In this document: one piece after another, positions 16,301 to 23,132 of the stretch
Layout of the letters: each line of letters begins with the position of its first letter
How positions within the stretch are numbered: the stretch's first letter is position 1
Assembly: GCA_902798015.1 (NCBI GenBank)
Contig: CADBVL010000004.1
Span: 1 to 44,558 of the forward strand
DNA: 44,558 nucleotides
Source: an uncultured Bacteroidales bacterium
Lineage (GTDB): Bacteria > Bacteroidota > Bacteroidia > Bacteroidales > Paludibacteraceae
Direction of reading: 5' to 3'
Translations under genes and position numbers: made by a program
The notes under the pieces: generated by a model
What the model was told of the DNA's origin: nothing
Seen by the model: only the letters and a program-made list of their open reading frames with translations
Databases searched by the model: none

Positions 16301-18636
16301 TTACATTTAGACCCTGCTTGCACATGCTTAGTATAAAAAGTATTATCTGTTACTTGGAACGGCACAGACAAATCCGGACGTTTACGGGGTGTGAAGGTAT
16401 AGGATGCAACACCTGACTCAAAATCTGCATTAGCTGCTTGACGCACAGTAATCGTTACTTCACTTCCGGTATTATATATGCGCAAAATACCATTTTCATC
16501 CACCTTAGCAATGGACTCATTTGAAGAACTAAAAGTCAAGGGGACATCTAGATTTGTAGAAGATGCTACGTTCGCAATGTTAGAATTGAAATAGTAAGGC
16601 AAGCTATTAGGATTCCAAGTAAACTCCGGACGGTTTTTACCAAAGCGTCTTGCTTGAAGAACGATGCTATCTCCTCTTCCACCATTATCCGTAATTACCA
16701 AACGGGCGGTATAGGGAGTAGTACCTCTATTCTCTCCCATATTATCAAAACGTATGTCAAGGTGGGCAATTCCATAAAAATCACGGCCGGTTCCTACTAT
16801 TGTAGTTGGAGACACGGTAAAATACGAAGCATCGGCGCCTTTTATCTCGACATTAGTTATACGGCCGGCGTTAGCATGCTCAAAAGTAGCCGTTTTTGCT
16901 TGTTCTCCATATTCCAGTCCCTGATCGCCAAAATTCAACATCCCTTCGGGAGTGATTTTAAAGATATTTCGCTCTGTAACACGTATATTCGTATAGTTCG
17001 CGTGTATGGTTCCGTTGTATGTAAACTTGATATAACGCGTGGTAGCAGAAAGTTGCACTTCGTTTCCATTGGTTGTTTCTTCGCGCTCATTATTCATCCA
17101 TACCGGCGACCAATCTATTCCGTTTGCACTTTCGTAAACGATACACATCCGCTCGAGAGGCAGCATTACATACGTCTCCAGCGATTTATCGAAATACAAT
17201 TTATCCGGCACTCCTTCAAAGCGGATAATAGCATAGCCGTCTTCGGCATCTGTGGGATTATCATCTCCAAAACGATACCCATTGCCATTCCATACTGCAT
17301 ACGAGAAAGCACCTGCAGGCTCAAATCCGGCATGGTTGCCGCTTGACAATGTAAACGGCACATGGATATTTGCATTATTATAGGGATGAATAGTATATGT
17401 CTTCTCGTGCGCGTTCCATTTATAATTCTCCGGTTGCGACACTGTAATATGCGCATCTTCTGCCACATTATACACACGCAACGTATTATCTTCATCTACT
17501 TTTGCGGAAAACTCATTATCGGAAACAACGGTATATGACACTTCTCCTGTGGTAAAGAAGATATTTGCTTTGGTGGTATTATAGAAATAATTAAATGTAT
17601 AATTCGTCTCTACATCTCCGTCCCATGTAAAGGAAGGAGTGCGTTTGTTGACGGTAAAGTTAAACTCAAAAACACCATCATTGATTGATGAGGTTTCAGC
17701 TTGCGTAAAACGGATAGTTGCAGTACCTGCATTGTGAGCGATGATTTTATTCTCACTTGCATTATACTCAATAACCTGTCCATCACCATTGTTTATTGGA
17801 CTGGTTATGTTTGTATTGATAATTTCCCAACTTATTCCATAGGTATTAACAAAGGTAAATGCGTCCTCGGATTGCTCATCAACGCTCAATGTTGTTTTGC
17901 CACTCGTCACATTCGGTGTTAACTTGTTTACCCAATTTGCATAAAGGGTAATATGATTTGCATACACCCAGTTTGTACTTGCATCCGTGTATGTGCCTGC
18001 ATTTGCCAATACGTTTCCGTTTCCATCAATAATCTTTGTTCCGTTGCCGTTTGCTGCTGTATAGTATCCATCAAACACTTTACCTGTTTTGGTCGGAATT
18101 GAGATAGCAGAAGTTAGGTTCGTATTAGCATCAAATGTCACACTGATACTCGTTGTTCCTGCTGTTGTTGCCGATTGATTGTCTAAAGTAATCGTATAAG
18201 AGTTCGGAGTGAATTTAGCATAATACTTAAAGGTTGGATTATTTTTTGCAGCTATTTCGCCTGTTGACCAAGGAGATGATGTACCAGAAGCCGTATTCGA
18301 GCAACTTGCATCATTATCATGCCAACCCGAGAAGGTATAACCGATGGCAGCGTCTGCATAGTATTTTGCGTAGGCATTAGTAGATTTGTATACATCGCCT
18401 GTTGCCTCTGTAGTTCCTTCTCCATTTTCCACGTACCCTGTTTCCGTTACTTTTGAGTGACCTGTGAAAGGATGTTTCCATAGTTCTACTTTCGCCTTTC
18501 CTTTTCCTACACCAACTCCTACAATAACTTTACAATCATTTCCCCACACGTTGGTATTTATACCAACAAGCATAAGGATAAGCAATAAAACATTAAGAAA
18601 ATGTTTGGAATTATGACTAATATTCATCTTTTTCAT
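13399..18636 (-). CDS. Giant modular surface protein with InlB-type repeat and T9SS-like C-terminus
   Basis: A 1745-residue secreted protein with a signal peptide (FLNVLLLILMLVGINTNVWG). Residues ~150-240 resemble an InlB/Listeria-Bacteroides repeat (VFDGYYTAANGNGTKI ... ITLYANW). A two-part unit then occurs twice. Its Ig-like part contains FSAKVDEDNTLRVYN in copy 1 and IAKVDENGILRIYN in copy 2. Its lectin-like part contains TTRYIKFTYNG in copy 1 and STRFLRFTYRG in copy 2. Later come a beta-trefoil-like region and a GFYRLTVKAFYR domain. The last ~27 residues (FIKDGQLYILKNGILYNAMG) match the C-terminal module of three other secreted proteins in this window. Glycan or host binding is plausible but not shown. 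Confidence 0.88.
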   Translation of the reverse strand: MKKMNISHNSKHFLNVLLLILMLVGINTNVWGNDCKVIVGVGVGKGKAKVELWKHPFTGHSKVTETGYVENGEGTTEATGDVYKSTNAYAKYYADAAIGYTFSGWHDNDASCSNTASGTSSPWSTGEIAAKNNPTFKYYAKFTPNSYTITLDNQSATTAGTTSISVTFDANTNLTSAISIPTKTGKVFDGYYTAANGNGTKIIDGNGNVLANAGTYTDASTNWVYANHITLYANWVNKLTPNVTSGKTTLSVDEQSEDAFTFVNTYGISWEIINTNITSPINNGDGQVIEYNASENKIIAHNAGTATIRFTQAETSSINDGVFEFNFTVNKRTPSFTWDGDVETNYTFNYFYNTTKANIFFTTGEVSYTVVSDNEFSAKVDEDNTLRVYNVAEDAHITVSQPENYKWNAHEKTYTIHPYNNANIHVPFTLSSGNHAGFEPAGAFSYAVWNGNGYRFGDDNPTDAEDGYAIIRFEGVPDKLYFDKSLETYVMLPLERMCIVYESANGIDWSPVWMNNEREETTNGNEVQLSATTRYIKFTYNGTIHANYTNIRVTERNIFKITPEGMLNFGDQGLEYGEQAKTATFEHANAGRITNVEIKGADASYFTVSPTTIVGTGRDFYGIAHLDIRFDNMGENRGTTPYTARLVITDNGGRGDSIVLQARRFGKNRPEFTWNPNSLPYYFNSNIANVASSTNLDVPLTFSSSNESIAKVDENGILRIYNTGSEVTITVRQAANADFESGVASYTFTPRKRPDLSVPFQVTDNTFYTKHVQAGSKCKWDDGGIFLGGNNYLTDDWVWEHEGKNFVIEFAETPGKLSFTIQSGSILCTGTSHMWQVEESSTGTSGDWSTVWYYGYKETDGKTFSEIELKPSTRFLRFTYRGNYWGYFKNINVSELVGYKYLRAEQDGKYLSRGAKWGTQAVVGPFGIPCRISRYTRDNTNIYTRFLYLDNQQYLYEADNHELFTDDGTAANTDNMWKINNDGGILTIQSGNEVTDSHKGYYVTIDETNALALTNNGALATQWRMEDYTEHSSYITTMLDREAADAAAVDFGTDVNTLAKVRTQIKTNDFEKVPMRIPALALGEQTGEYRSGVAGTNAVYDQIVDTLKPGFYRLTVKAFYRTSPSANAWKCHDEGKESVVAYVYANDVKYPIQSVYDSYQAQLDPSDELHEGHYYPATLTSADLAYDEENRYLNDVYVYVEADAGKTTGTLRYGIKNPSYVPGAWLVYEDVTLTRIARKQYIFNGSVDDEWTTDGSWNRGSQPNIHHEVIIDHDVIIESEIAAYSVTINEGKTVTIAPSGGLTVGAGGVRGASAEKLILKAGTAEDGALKGQTGYLRISPYSTQPMPEATVELFSIAYTDYQLGKSSPLEWQYVGYPLKDEAKAKSIFDGWIYNWVESEGTWKNNRKKLTLEPFSGYATSQDYESEGLLIEFNGQLVDNTTQYVPLTYSEESPMSGWNAIANSFAAPIDIKKMMADIAEEDVEATVYLFNTGSTDQVKGEAGTYVIVPMALAGSKYGDVTYPSVIPSMQGFFVKVQRNTSLKLDYSKIVWGADYESTPNSPLRVKANNQSSSTSVLSVMLENNGQHERMQLIESEDFVTSFENGYDAHIMPRDFNIFAVEDETDYLAIDATNSIIGTRLGVRTGEETAYTITFSHLSDRDDLALLDAETNETIDINEGTAYTFFAEPNSMIEDRFQIVERENVPAITTDIENVEKESKAHKFIKDGQLYILKNGILYNAMGAVVR

Positions 18637-18720
18637 ACCTAAATTTCATTTAATACCCATTTTTGCTAAGTGGAGTTATCAAAATATACGATTATTAAGC
18701 AAATATGTGCATATTCCGCA

Positions 18721-18773
18721 TTTCCACAGCGAAAAAAGTGCGCAAAATTAATATTTTTATTTGAATTGGGCAA
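18721..18773 (-). promoter_or_regulatory. Bacteroidetes promoter for the 1745-residue protein, with shared downstream element
   Basis: Read on +, CAAAATTA at 18743-18750 is the reverse complement of TAATTTTG (-7 box). CAA at 18771-18773, 20 nt away, is the -33 box. TTTCCACA at 18721-18728 lies exactly 14 nt from the -7 box, on the transcribed side. The same pair with the same spacing occurs before the M6 protease operon at 22884-22913. Predicted leader is about 100 nt. Confidence 0.65.
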
Positions 18774-18863
18774 ATAATTGTGTTTCTTTCTTAAGTTCAT
18801 ATAGTCGAATATTAAAATACGGCACTTTTTATGTTTTACAACATATAAAAATGCACATTTATA

Positions 18864-18893
18864 TTGCACAATTCAAAAAAAGCTGTACTTTTG
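18864..18893 (+). promoter_or_regulatory. Bacteroidetes promoter for the 99-residue protein
   Basis: TTG at 18864-18866, then 19 nt, then TACTTTTG at 18886-18893 followed by C. This fits the -33/-7 consensus and places transcription start about 10-12 nt before the ATG at 18912. Confidence 0.65.
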
Positions 18894-18911
18894 CAGCAAA
18901 ATAGGAAAAGA

Positions 18912-19211
18912 ATGAGTAAAAGAAACGAAAATACAGCGATGTATCGCAGGTGGATATACATGGTCGTTGCAATCCTTGCGTCAGTCTTTATGCTGTTTCA
19001 TCCGGCATGCCGATTTTTGGAAGACAAGGGTATTCGATACGTTCGCAGTTTTTCCATGACACAGACAGAGATCACCGTTACACAGACGGATTTAAAAACA
19101 AATGCCGACACCGTTACAGCAACGATGTCGGTCAAGGGTTTATACTACTGCGTGATTGCAATAATAGTCGGCTCCAGTCTTTGTTTCTTATGCTTTTTCG
19201 ATGACAGATAG
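18912..19211 (+). CDS. Small two-TM membrane protein, possibly truncated
   Basis: A 99-residue protein with two hydrophobic segments (IYMVVAILASVFMLFHPAC and YYCVIAIIVGSSLCFLCFF) flanking a ~45-residue polar loop. A Bacteroidetes promoter sits just upstream; an earlier TTG at 18864 would lie inside the promoter, so ATG 18912 is chosen. The layout resembles the first half of DUF4293-type four-helix Bacteroidetes membrane proteins, and the protein stops just where those continue after a basic motif, so it may be truncated. The similarity is weak and from memory. It converges on the PqqD-like gene with a 33-nt gap. Confidence 0.6.
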   Translation: MSKRNENTAMYRRWIYMVVAILASVFMLFHPACRFLEDKGIRYVRSFSMTQTEITVTQTDLKTNADTVTATMSVKGLYYCVIAIIVGSSLCFLCFFDDR

Positions 19212-19244
19212 CAGATACGGAGGAAGAAGGCTCCGAGGAATAGA

Positions 19245-19529
19245 TTAATCCTGAATCACTCCGGCTTCCCGCCAGGAAGCTACCGTTGCTTCGACATCCG
19301 TCATAGCTTGTTCCGGCGCAACCTCATATTCTGCGCATAAAGCTTTGCATAAATCAGCCGTGTCAAAGCCGCCATGAGAAGCGGTGTGCTCCTCCGCTGC
19401 TTTCCAAAGGAATGCGGCGGTCTCGTTGAGGGTGATCATCTTATTGAAATTGATGAGTGCCATCGACTCACCTACCAGAATAAATTCGTTGCCTAACTTA
19501 CGCAGGCGAAAACCTTCGATTGTTGTCAT
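19245..19529 (-). CDS. PqqD-like protein (RiPP recognition element fold)
   Basis: A 94-residue protein matching the PqqD family. The blocks are IEGFRLRKLGNEFILVGES, then MITLNETAAFLWKAAEE with the typical LNETAAFLW helix, then a D-rich C-terminal part (VEATVASWREAGVIQD). PqqD domains bind leader peptides and present them to modifying enzymes. It is the last gene of a four-gene operon and overlaps the S26B-like peptidase by 4 nt (ATGA). No radical SAM enzyme, cyclase or obvious precursor peptide is adjacent. Its substrate is therefore unknown; candidates are the secreted proteins encoded upstream in the operon. Confidence 0.85.
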   Translation of the reverse strand: MTTIEGFRLRKLGNEFILVGESMALINFNKMITLNETAAFLWKAAEEHTASHGGFDTADLCKALCAEYEVAPEQAMTDVEATVASWREAGVIQD

Positions 19530-19972
19530 ATCATTGTATGTCTATATATTTTTAACAAAAAGCCCCGGAAAGGCAACAAAGCATGCCATATCCATCCTCG
19601 TGTGAGGAGTTTGGCGCGTCCTTTCGGGTTTTCTATGCGGCGCACACGGCCTATGACATCCGCTGTACGGCATGTTTCTTCCCCTTGCAAATTACCATCT
19701 CCTTGTAGAACAAGGAGTTCGCCTTGTTCGTCGTGTTCTATTCGCACGAGCCGATGTAGCACATACGCGGCTTGTCCACCGGGTTGCGTAGCATGTACAA
19801 GGAGTATATCCCCGAGGCGCGGAGGACGATTAAGCACCGTCAGGATGACGCTGTCTCTGTTTCCCTCGATGAACGGTCGCATACTATCGCCGGAAGGAGT
19901 GAACCGCACTTCCTTCTCTTCGGCTAACAGTCGCGCCAATTCAGGAACCAAGATGTCGTTTTCTACCTTCAT
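19526..19972 (-). CDS. S24/S26-family peptidase, S26B (Ser/His) type, without N-terminal anchor
   Basis: A 148-residue protein with the signal-peptidase core: TPSGDSMRPFIEGNRD (Ser30), RLGDILLV, YVLHRLVRI (His73) and LVLQGDGN. His in place of the usual Lys, and the order GDSM, HRLV, QGDGN, match the ER/SipW type (S26B) rather than LepB. Unlike most signal peptidases it has no N-terminal TM helix. The only possible membrane segment is a short, charge-interrupted stretch near the C-terminus (WIWHALLPFRGFLLKIY). It starts 1 nt after the secreted beta-sandwich gene and overlaps the PqqD-like gene, so it probably processes a product of this operon. Confidence 0.85.
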   Translation of the reverse strand: MKVENDILVPELARLLAEEKEVRFTPSGDSMRPFIEGNRDSVILTVLNRPPRLGDILLVHATQPGGQAAYVLHRLVRIEHDEQGELLVLQGDGNLQGEETCRTADVIGRVRRIENPKGRAKLLTRGWIWHALLPFRGFLLKIYRHTMI

Positions 19973-19973
19973 A

Positions 19974-20510
19974 CTAATTAACGACTACCCGCAGGCAATG
20001 GCACGGTTCATAATAATACTCCCAACTAGGAAAATTAATTACTGAATTGCTCTCATTGACTACTTTCAAATAGTAATTCCCCTTCGTTGGCATTGAAACA
20101 TCTATTGTCGAGGAATTAAATGTCGCCGAAGATGTTATTTCCGTCCAACTATCATTGTCCGTAGAGATGTAAATCTTAATATTGGAAGGCGTAGCACCTC
20201 TTGTGTGAGTTATTTGCACACCCGTTAAGTTTGCTATCTCCGGCGAAGTCTGCACTGTTCCGCCGTTCTTCGGCAGACCTATTTGAAATTTCAATTTGTC
20301 ATTCAGGGTAAACGCTCCACCGGCAGAGCCGGTATAAGTGACTAAATCTGTTTCTCCGACCGCGTAACTACTGGGACGATTAGGGAAAGTTAGTTCACTT
20401 TTTGACACCATATCGTTAAAATCGTGCGTAATAGCAACACTCTCAGCCCTGCAGAGTGCAGAACCGAGAGTGCTTATGCTGATTAGCAGTATTGATGCTA
20501 TTCTTTTCAT
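19974..20510 (-). CDS. Secreted beta-sandwich protein, unknown function
   Basis: A 178-residue protein with a signal peptide (MKRIASILLISISTLGSALCRAES). A predicted all-beta domain follows, with alternating hydrophobic strands (VQITHTRGATPSNIKIYIST, then TKGNYYLKVVNESNSVINFP), like the discoidin-like or carbohydrate-binding modules in neighbouring secreted proteins. It lacks the T9SS-like C-terminal module and ends with an unusual CHC motif and a hydrophobic tail (EPCHCLRVVVN). It starts directly after the stop of the M6 protease gene (TAA then ATG) and ends 1 nt before the peptidase gene, so all four are co-translated. It is the most likely substrate or partner of the peptidase/PqqD pair, by position only. 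Confidence 0.7.
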   Translation of the reverse strand: MKRIASILLISISTLGSALCRAESVAITHDFNDMVSKSELTFPNRPSSYAVGETDLVTYTGSAGGAFTLNDKLKFQIGLPKNGGTVQTSPEIANLTGVQITHTRGATPSNIKIYISTDNDSWTEITSSATFNSSTIDVSMPTKGNYYLKVVNESNSVINFPSWEYYYEPCHCLRVVVN

Positions 20511-22814
20511 TTATCGGATTCTTTCGCCGGTGATTGTGAACTCTTCGTCACCGCGGATTATTACAATTCTGCCTTCACGAATCGTCTTGAATGCTGCGGG
20601 TTTTGCAGCCTCCACATCTTCGATAGCTGTTTCTCCGGCGCAGGAAGTGCTGTAGTTGCTGTACGAGGCACCTCCGCCAGAGGTAATCGCTATTGAATTC
20701 ACATAGATGGAGTTCGTGGTACAAGTTACCGTAAATGCTGCTTTACCGGAAACCTTATCAAAGTCGAAGTCCAGCGTACGGAGCGTATTTCCGCCCGTCT
20801 TTGTTACATCATGGGATACTTTCGTGCTTCCAACAGCTACTTCAACAGAGCCGGCACCTTTCGAAGCATTCGTACAATAAGTTACCACCACTTTGCTGAC
20901 TTTATCGAATGCTGCCTTGCTTTCTGCGCCAGCACCGGTAACTCCGGTGGTTACTTGTACGCCCAAACCGGTAGTCAATTGGTTAGCATCTTTAGTACTT
21001 GTCCAACTATTGGTCCCGTCAGCCCATGCCTTTGAAGTAAAGGTGTATGTACTTGTTTCTTCTGCACCGCCTTCTCCGCTCTGTTTAGCAAATACCGCAT
21101 AGAAAGCAGCTCCCTCTTCTACGGCGTCACCTGCTTTGACCAATGTCGGAGCCGTTGTTTCGCTGGCATAACTTGCGTCTGCGCACCAACCGATGAATAC
21201 TCGTCCATTGGCACATGCTTCCGGCTCTGCACTCGGAAGGACAACTTTTCCTTGCTCGGTGCATTTATTCGTCTCGAAGAGTGTTCCGTTCGAGAACCAT
21301 TGAACATCAAACGGATCCACCACCGGAGCGGGTTCCTCGATATAGGTGAACGAGATTTGCTGATTGCTCTCCGTTATATTGAGCAATGGTTTACCTGTGA
21401 TAAGTGTTTTAGACGTTATCTTTGCTGTGCCGGGATAAGTATTTTTGGGGCCGTTTGAACTATTACCGATTTGAGTACCGGATGCCGAAACGATTGTATA
21501 TAATGGGTTGTTAGCAGTATTATTGGGTTCGTTGTTAGTCCAAGCAGTGGCACTATAGTTCACCTTCCAGATCAACAGACCATGTCCTGGAACACCGGCA
21601 TCCCATCCTTGTTGTTGGCGGTTTTCAAGGTAATAGCAGACGCCACTTTCGTTATATTTTTGCTGGTTGCCACTCTGATTAATCTGATATACTTGATATC
21701 CTTCTACACCGTTCGCTTTCATCCCTGTAATGACGCGCCCTTCATTACCTAAATTTTCCGGAGTGATCCACCCAAAGAAAGACTTCTCCCATGGGCTGTA
21801 ATTCGGCGGGCAGTGGCCATCTTTATTATAAGATCCTGCATCCATTACATCCCACATATTCGGCGTGAGGTAATTAGAACTGTTTACCGTTTCTTCTTCA
21901 TTTGCGTTTGTATCATAGAAATCCGGAAGTCCGAGAGCATGACCAAACTCATGGCATATAGTACCTATGCCTTCCAGCGCCCCACTACCATCCAACTCCG
22001 GTGCTACTACGTAGTTATCTAAGTATACGCCGTCCAATTTGGTTTGTGATTTTGTATAATTTGATGACATCTGTCCTCTACTAGACCAGTAAAGGACATC
22101 TTGGATACTATAGTTATGAGGCCATATAGTACTGGATGCACCACCATCTGCCTCACCCTTACCGGCATAGATCACAAAGACAACATCTACATTACCATCT
22201 CCGTCATTATCATACTGCGAAAAATCGATGGAAGTATTCAACGCTATGCACGCCTCAATCACAGCATCAGCCGCGTATTCATCATTGTTGCTGCCATAAT
22301 AAGACACATTGTTGCTCAACGTTACGGGGCCATACACGTCAAACTTTGGATTGAAAGTACCATTTGATTGATCCGAGAAATACGTGGCTGCGGAAGGATA
22401 ACCGCTATTAGCAGTACAATTCTCCGCATTCAGTAAATTGTCGAATTTTGCTTGGTTATTAGTCGTTTTCATCGTGGAGTTTGCGAAATTCACAAGAATA
22501 ACCAAACCTTTTTCCGCGAAGTTCGGTGTTACTCCGAATTCTTTACGCTGACGGCGTGCTACACCCTTAGCGCGGCGCGCTTTGGCTACCGCAGGCGTAG
22601 GAGCCTCGCCTACTACTTCGTACATACCGTTGATTTCGCGCACTTGCTTTCCCTCGCGGTTAATCATAAAGTGATAGAACTCATCCCCCACTTGCTGTAC
22701 TTCAATGGTAGTACCGTCGGCTTGCGTACGGGTTTGCCATCCGCGTTTAGCCGGAACTGCATATGTCATCATCGCGATGATACATACAGCGAATAAAGAT
22801 ACGATTTTTTTCAT
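20511..22814 (-). CDS. M6-family secreted metalloprotease with T9SS-like C-terminus
   Basis: A 767-residue protein. A signal peptide is followed by a propeptide-like domain (VPAKRGWQTRTQADGT ... VGDEFYHFMINREGKQ, residues 19-60) and an arginine-rich possible processing site (KARRAKGVARRQRK, about 78-91). The M6-like catalytic domain has the zinc motif HEFGHALGLPD at 288-298 and a Ca-binding-like loop YDNDGDGNVD at 201-210. Beta-rich modules follow, with an InlB-like part (RVFIGWCADASY). The last ~28 residues (IREGRIVIIRGDEEFTITG) are the shared C-terminal module. It heads the four-gene operon. Substrate unknown; relatives include immune inhibitor A. Confidence 0.92.
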   Translation of the reverse strand: MKKIVSLFAVCIIAMMTYAVPAKRGWQTRTQADGTTIEVQQVGDEFYHFMINREGKQVREINGMYEVVGEAPTPAVAKARRAKGVARRQRKEFGVTPNFAEKGLVILVNFANSTMKTTNNQAKFDNLLNAENCTANSGYPSAATYFSDQSNGTFNPKFDVYGPVTLSNNVSYYGSNNDEYAADAVIEACIALNTSIDFSQYDNDGDGNVDVVFVIYAGKGEADGGASSTIWPHNYSIQDVLYWSSRGQMSSNYTKSQTKLDGVYLDNYVVAPELDGSGALEGIGTICHEFGHALGLPDFYDTNANEEETVNSSNYLTPNMWDVMDAGSYNKDGHCPPNYSPWEKSFFGWITPENLGNEGRVITGMKANGVEGYQVYQINQSGNQQKYNESGVCYYLENRQQQGWDAGVPGHGLLIWKVNYSATAWTNNEPNNTANNPLYTIVSASGTQIGNSSNGPKNTYPGTAKITSKTLITGKPLLNITESNQQISFTYIEEPAPVVDPFDVQWFSNGTLFETNKCTEQGKVVLPSAEPEACANGRVFIGWCADASYASETTAPTLVKAGDAVEEGAAFYAVFAKQSGEGGAEETSTYTFTSKAWADGTNSWTSTKDANQLTTGLGVQVTTGVTGAGAESKAAFDKVSKVVVTYCTNASKGAGSVEVAVGSTKVSHDVTKTGGNTLRTLDFDFDKVSGKAAFTVTCTTNSIYVNSIAITSGGGASYSNYSTSCAGETAIEDVEAAKPAAFKTIREGRIVIIRGDEEFTITGERIR

Positions 22815-22883
22815 TTTGTTGAGTTAAATTTATTGTTTTTTCGCTAATTATTTGCGTTTTTTCGATTAAATGTTCTATTTGTA

Positions 22884-22937
22884 TTTCCACAAGTGGAAAA
22901 GCGTGCAAAGTTACGGTTTTTTTGTCAAATACGCAAA
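22884..22937 (-). promoter_or_regulatory. Promoter and palindromic operator candidate of the M6/PqqD operon
   Basis: Read on +, CAAAGTTA at 22906-22913 is the reverse complement of TAACTTTG (-7), and CAAA at 22934-22937 is the -33 box, 20 nt away. The inverted repeat TTTCCAC-AA-GTGGAAA (22884-22899) covers the predicted start of transcription. TTTCCACA stands 14 nt from the -7 box exactly as at 18721-18750. Confidence 0.65.
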
Positions 22938-23015
22938 TTTTTGAGACGAAAAATGCAATCTACGTGTATTTTTTGACGAAATGTGTGCAAAATACAATTT
23001 TATTCCTTAATAGTA

Positions 23016-23046
23016 TTGCGTATATGCGCGAAAAGTTGTATCTTTG
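23016..23046 (+). promoter_or_regulatory. Bacteroidetes promoter for the 808-residue protein
   Basis: TTG at 23016-23018, 20 nt, then TATCTTTG at 23039-23046 followed by C. This gives a leader of about 80 nt. It lacks the TTTCCACA element of the two leftward promoters. Confidence 0.65.
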
Positions 23047-23132
23047 CGGTGCTTTTACTGATATTTGCACAAGAAATATAGTTCAAAAACTATACCAATC
23101 TTTTTAAAATTAACCTCAAAAATTCATTTATT

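Larger units (their letters stand above)
22815..23132. promoter_or_regulatory. Divergent intergenic control region (318 nt)
   Basis: AT-rich spacer between the leftward M6 protease operon and the rightward 808-residue protein gene. It contains one Bacteroidetes promoter for each direction and a TTTCCACAAGTGGAAA inverted repeat at 22884-22899. No open frame with coding character was recognised. Confidence 0.7.

Noticed and set aside
19217..19235. CGGAG...CTCCG hairpin between the two-TM gene and the PqqD gene as a terminator
   Set aside because: Stem of five pairs and no T run on either strand; too weak to call.
19245..19972. PqqD-like gene as part of a pyrroloquinoline quinone pathway
   Set aside because: No pqqA, B, C or E gene nearby and the partner is a peptidase; only the PqqD fold is shared.
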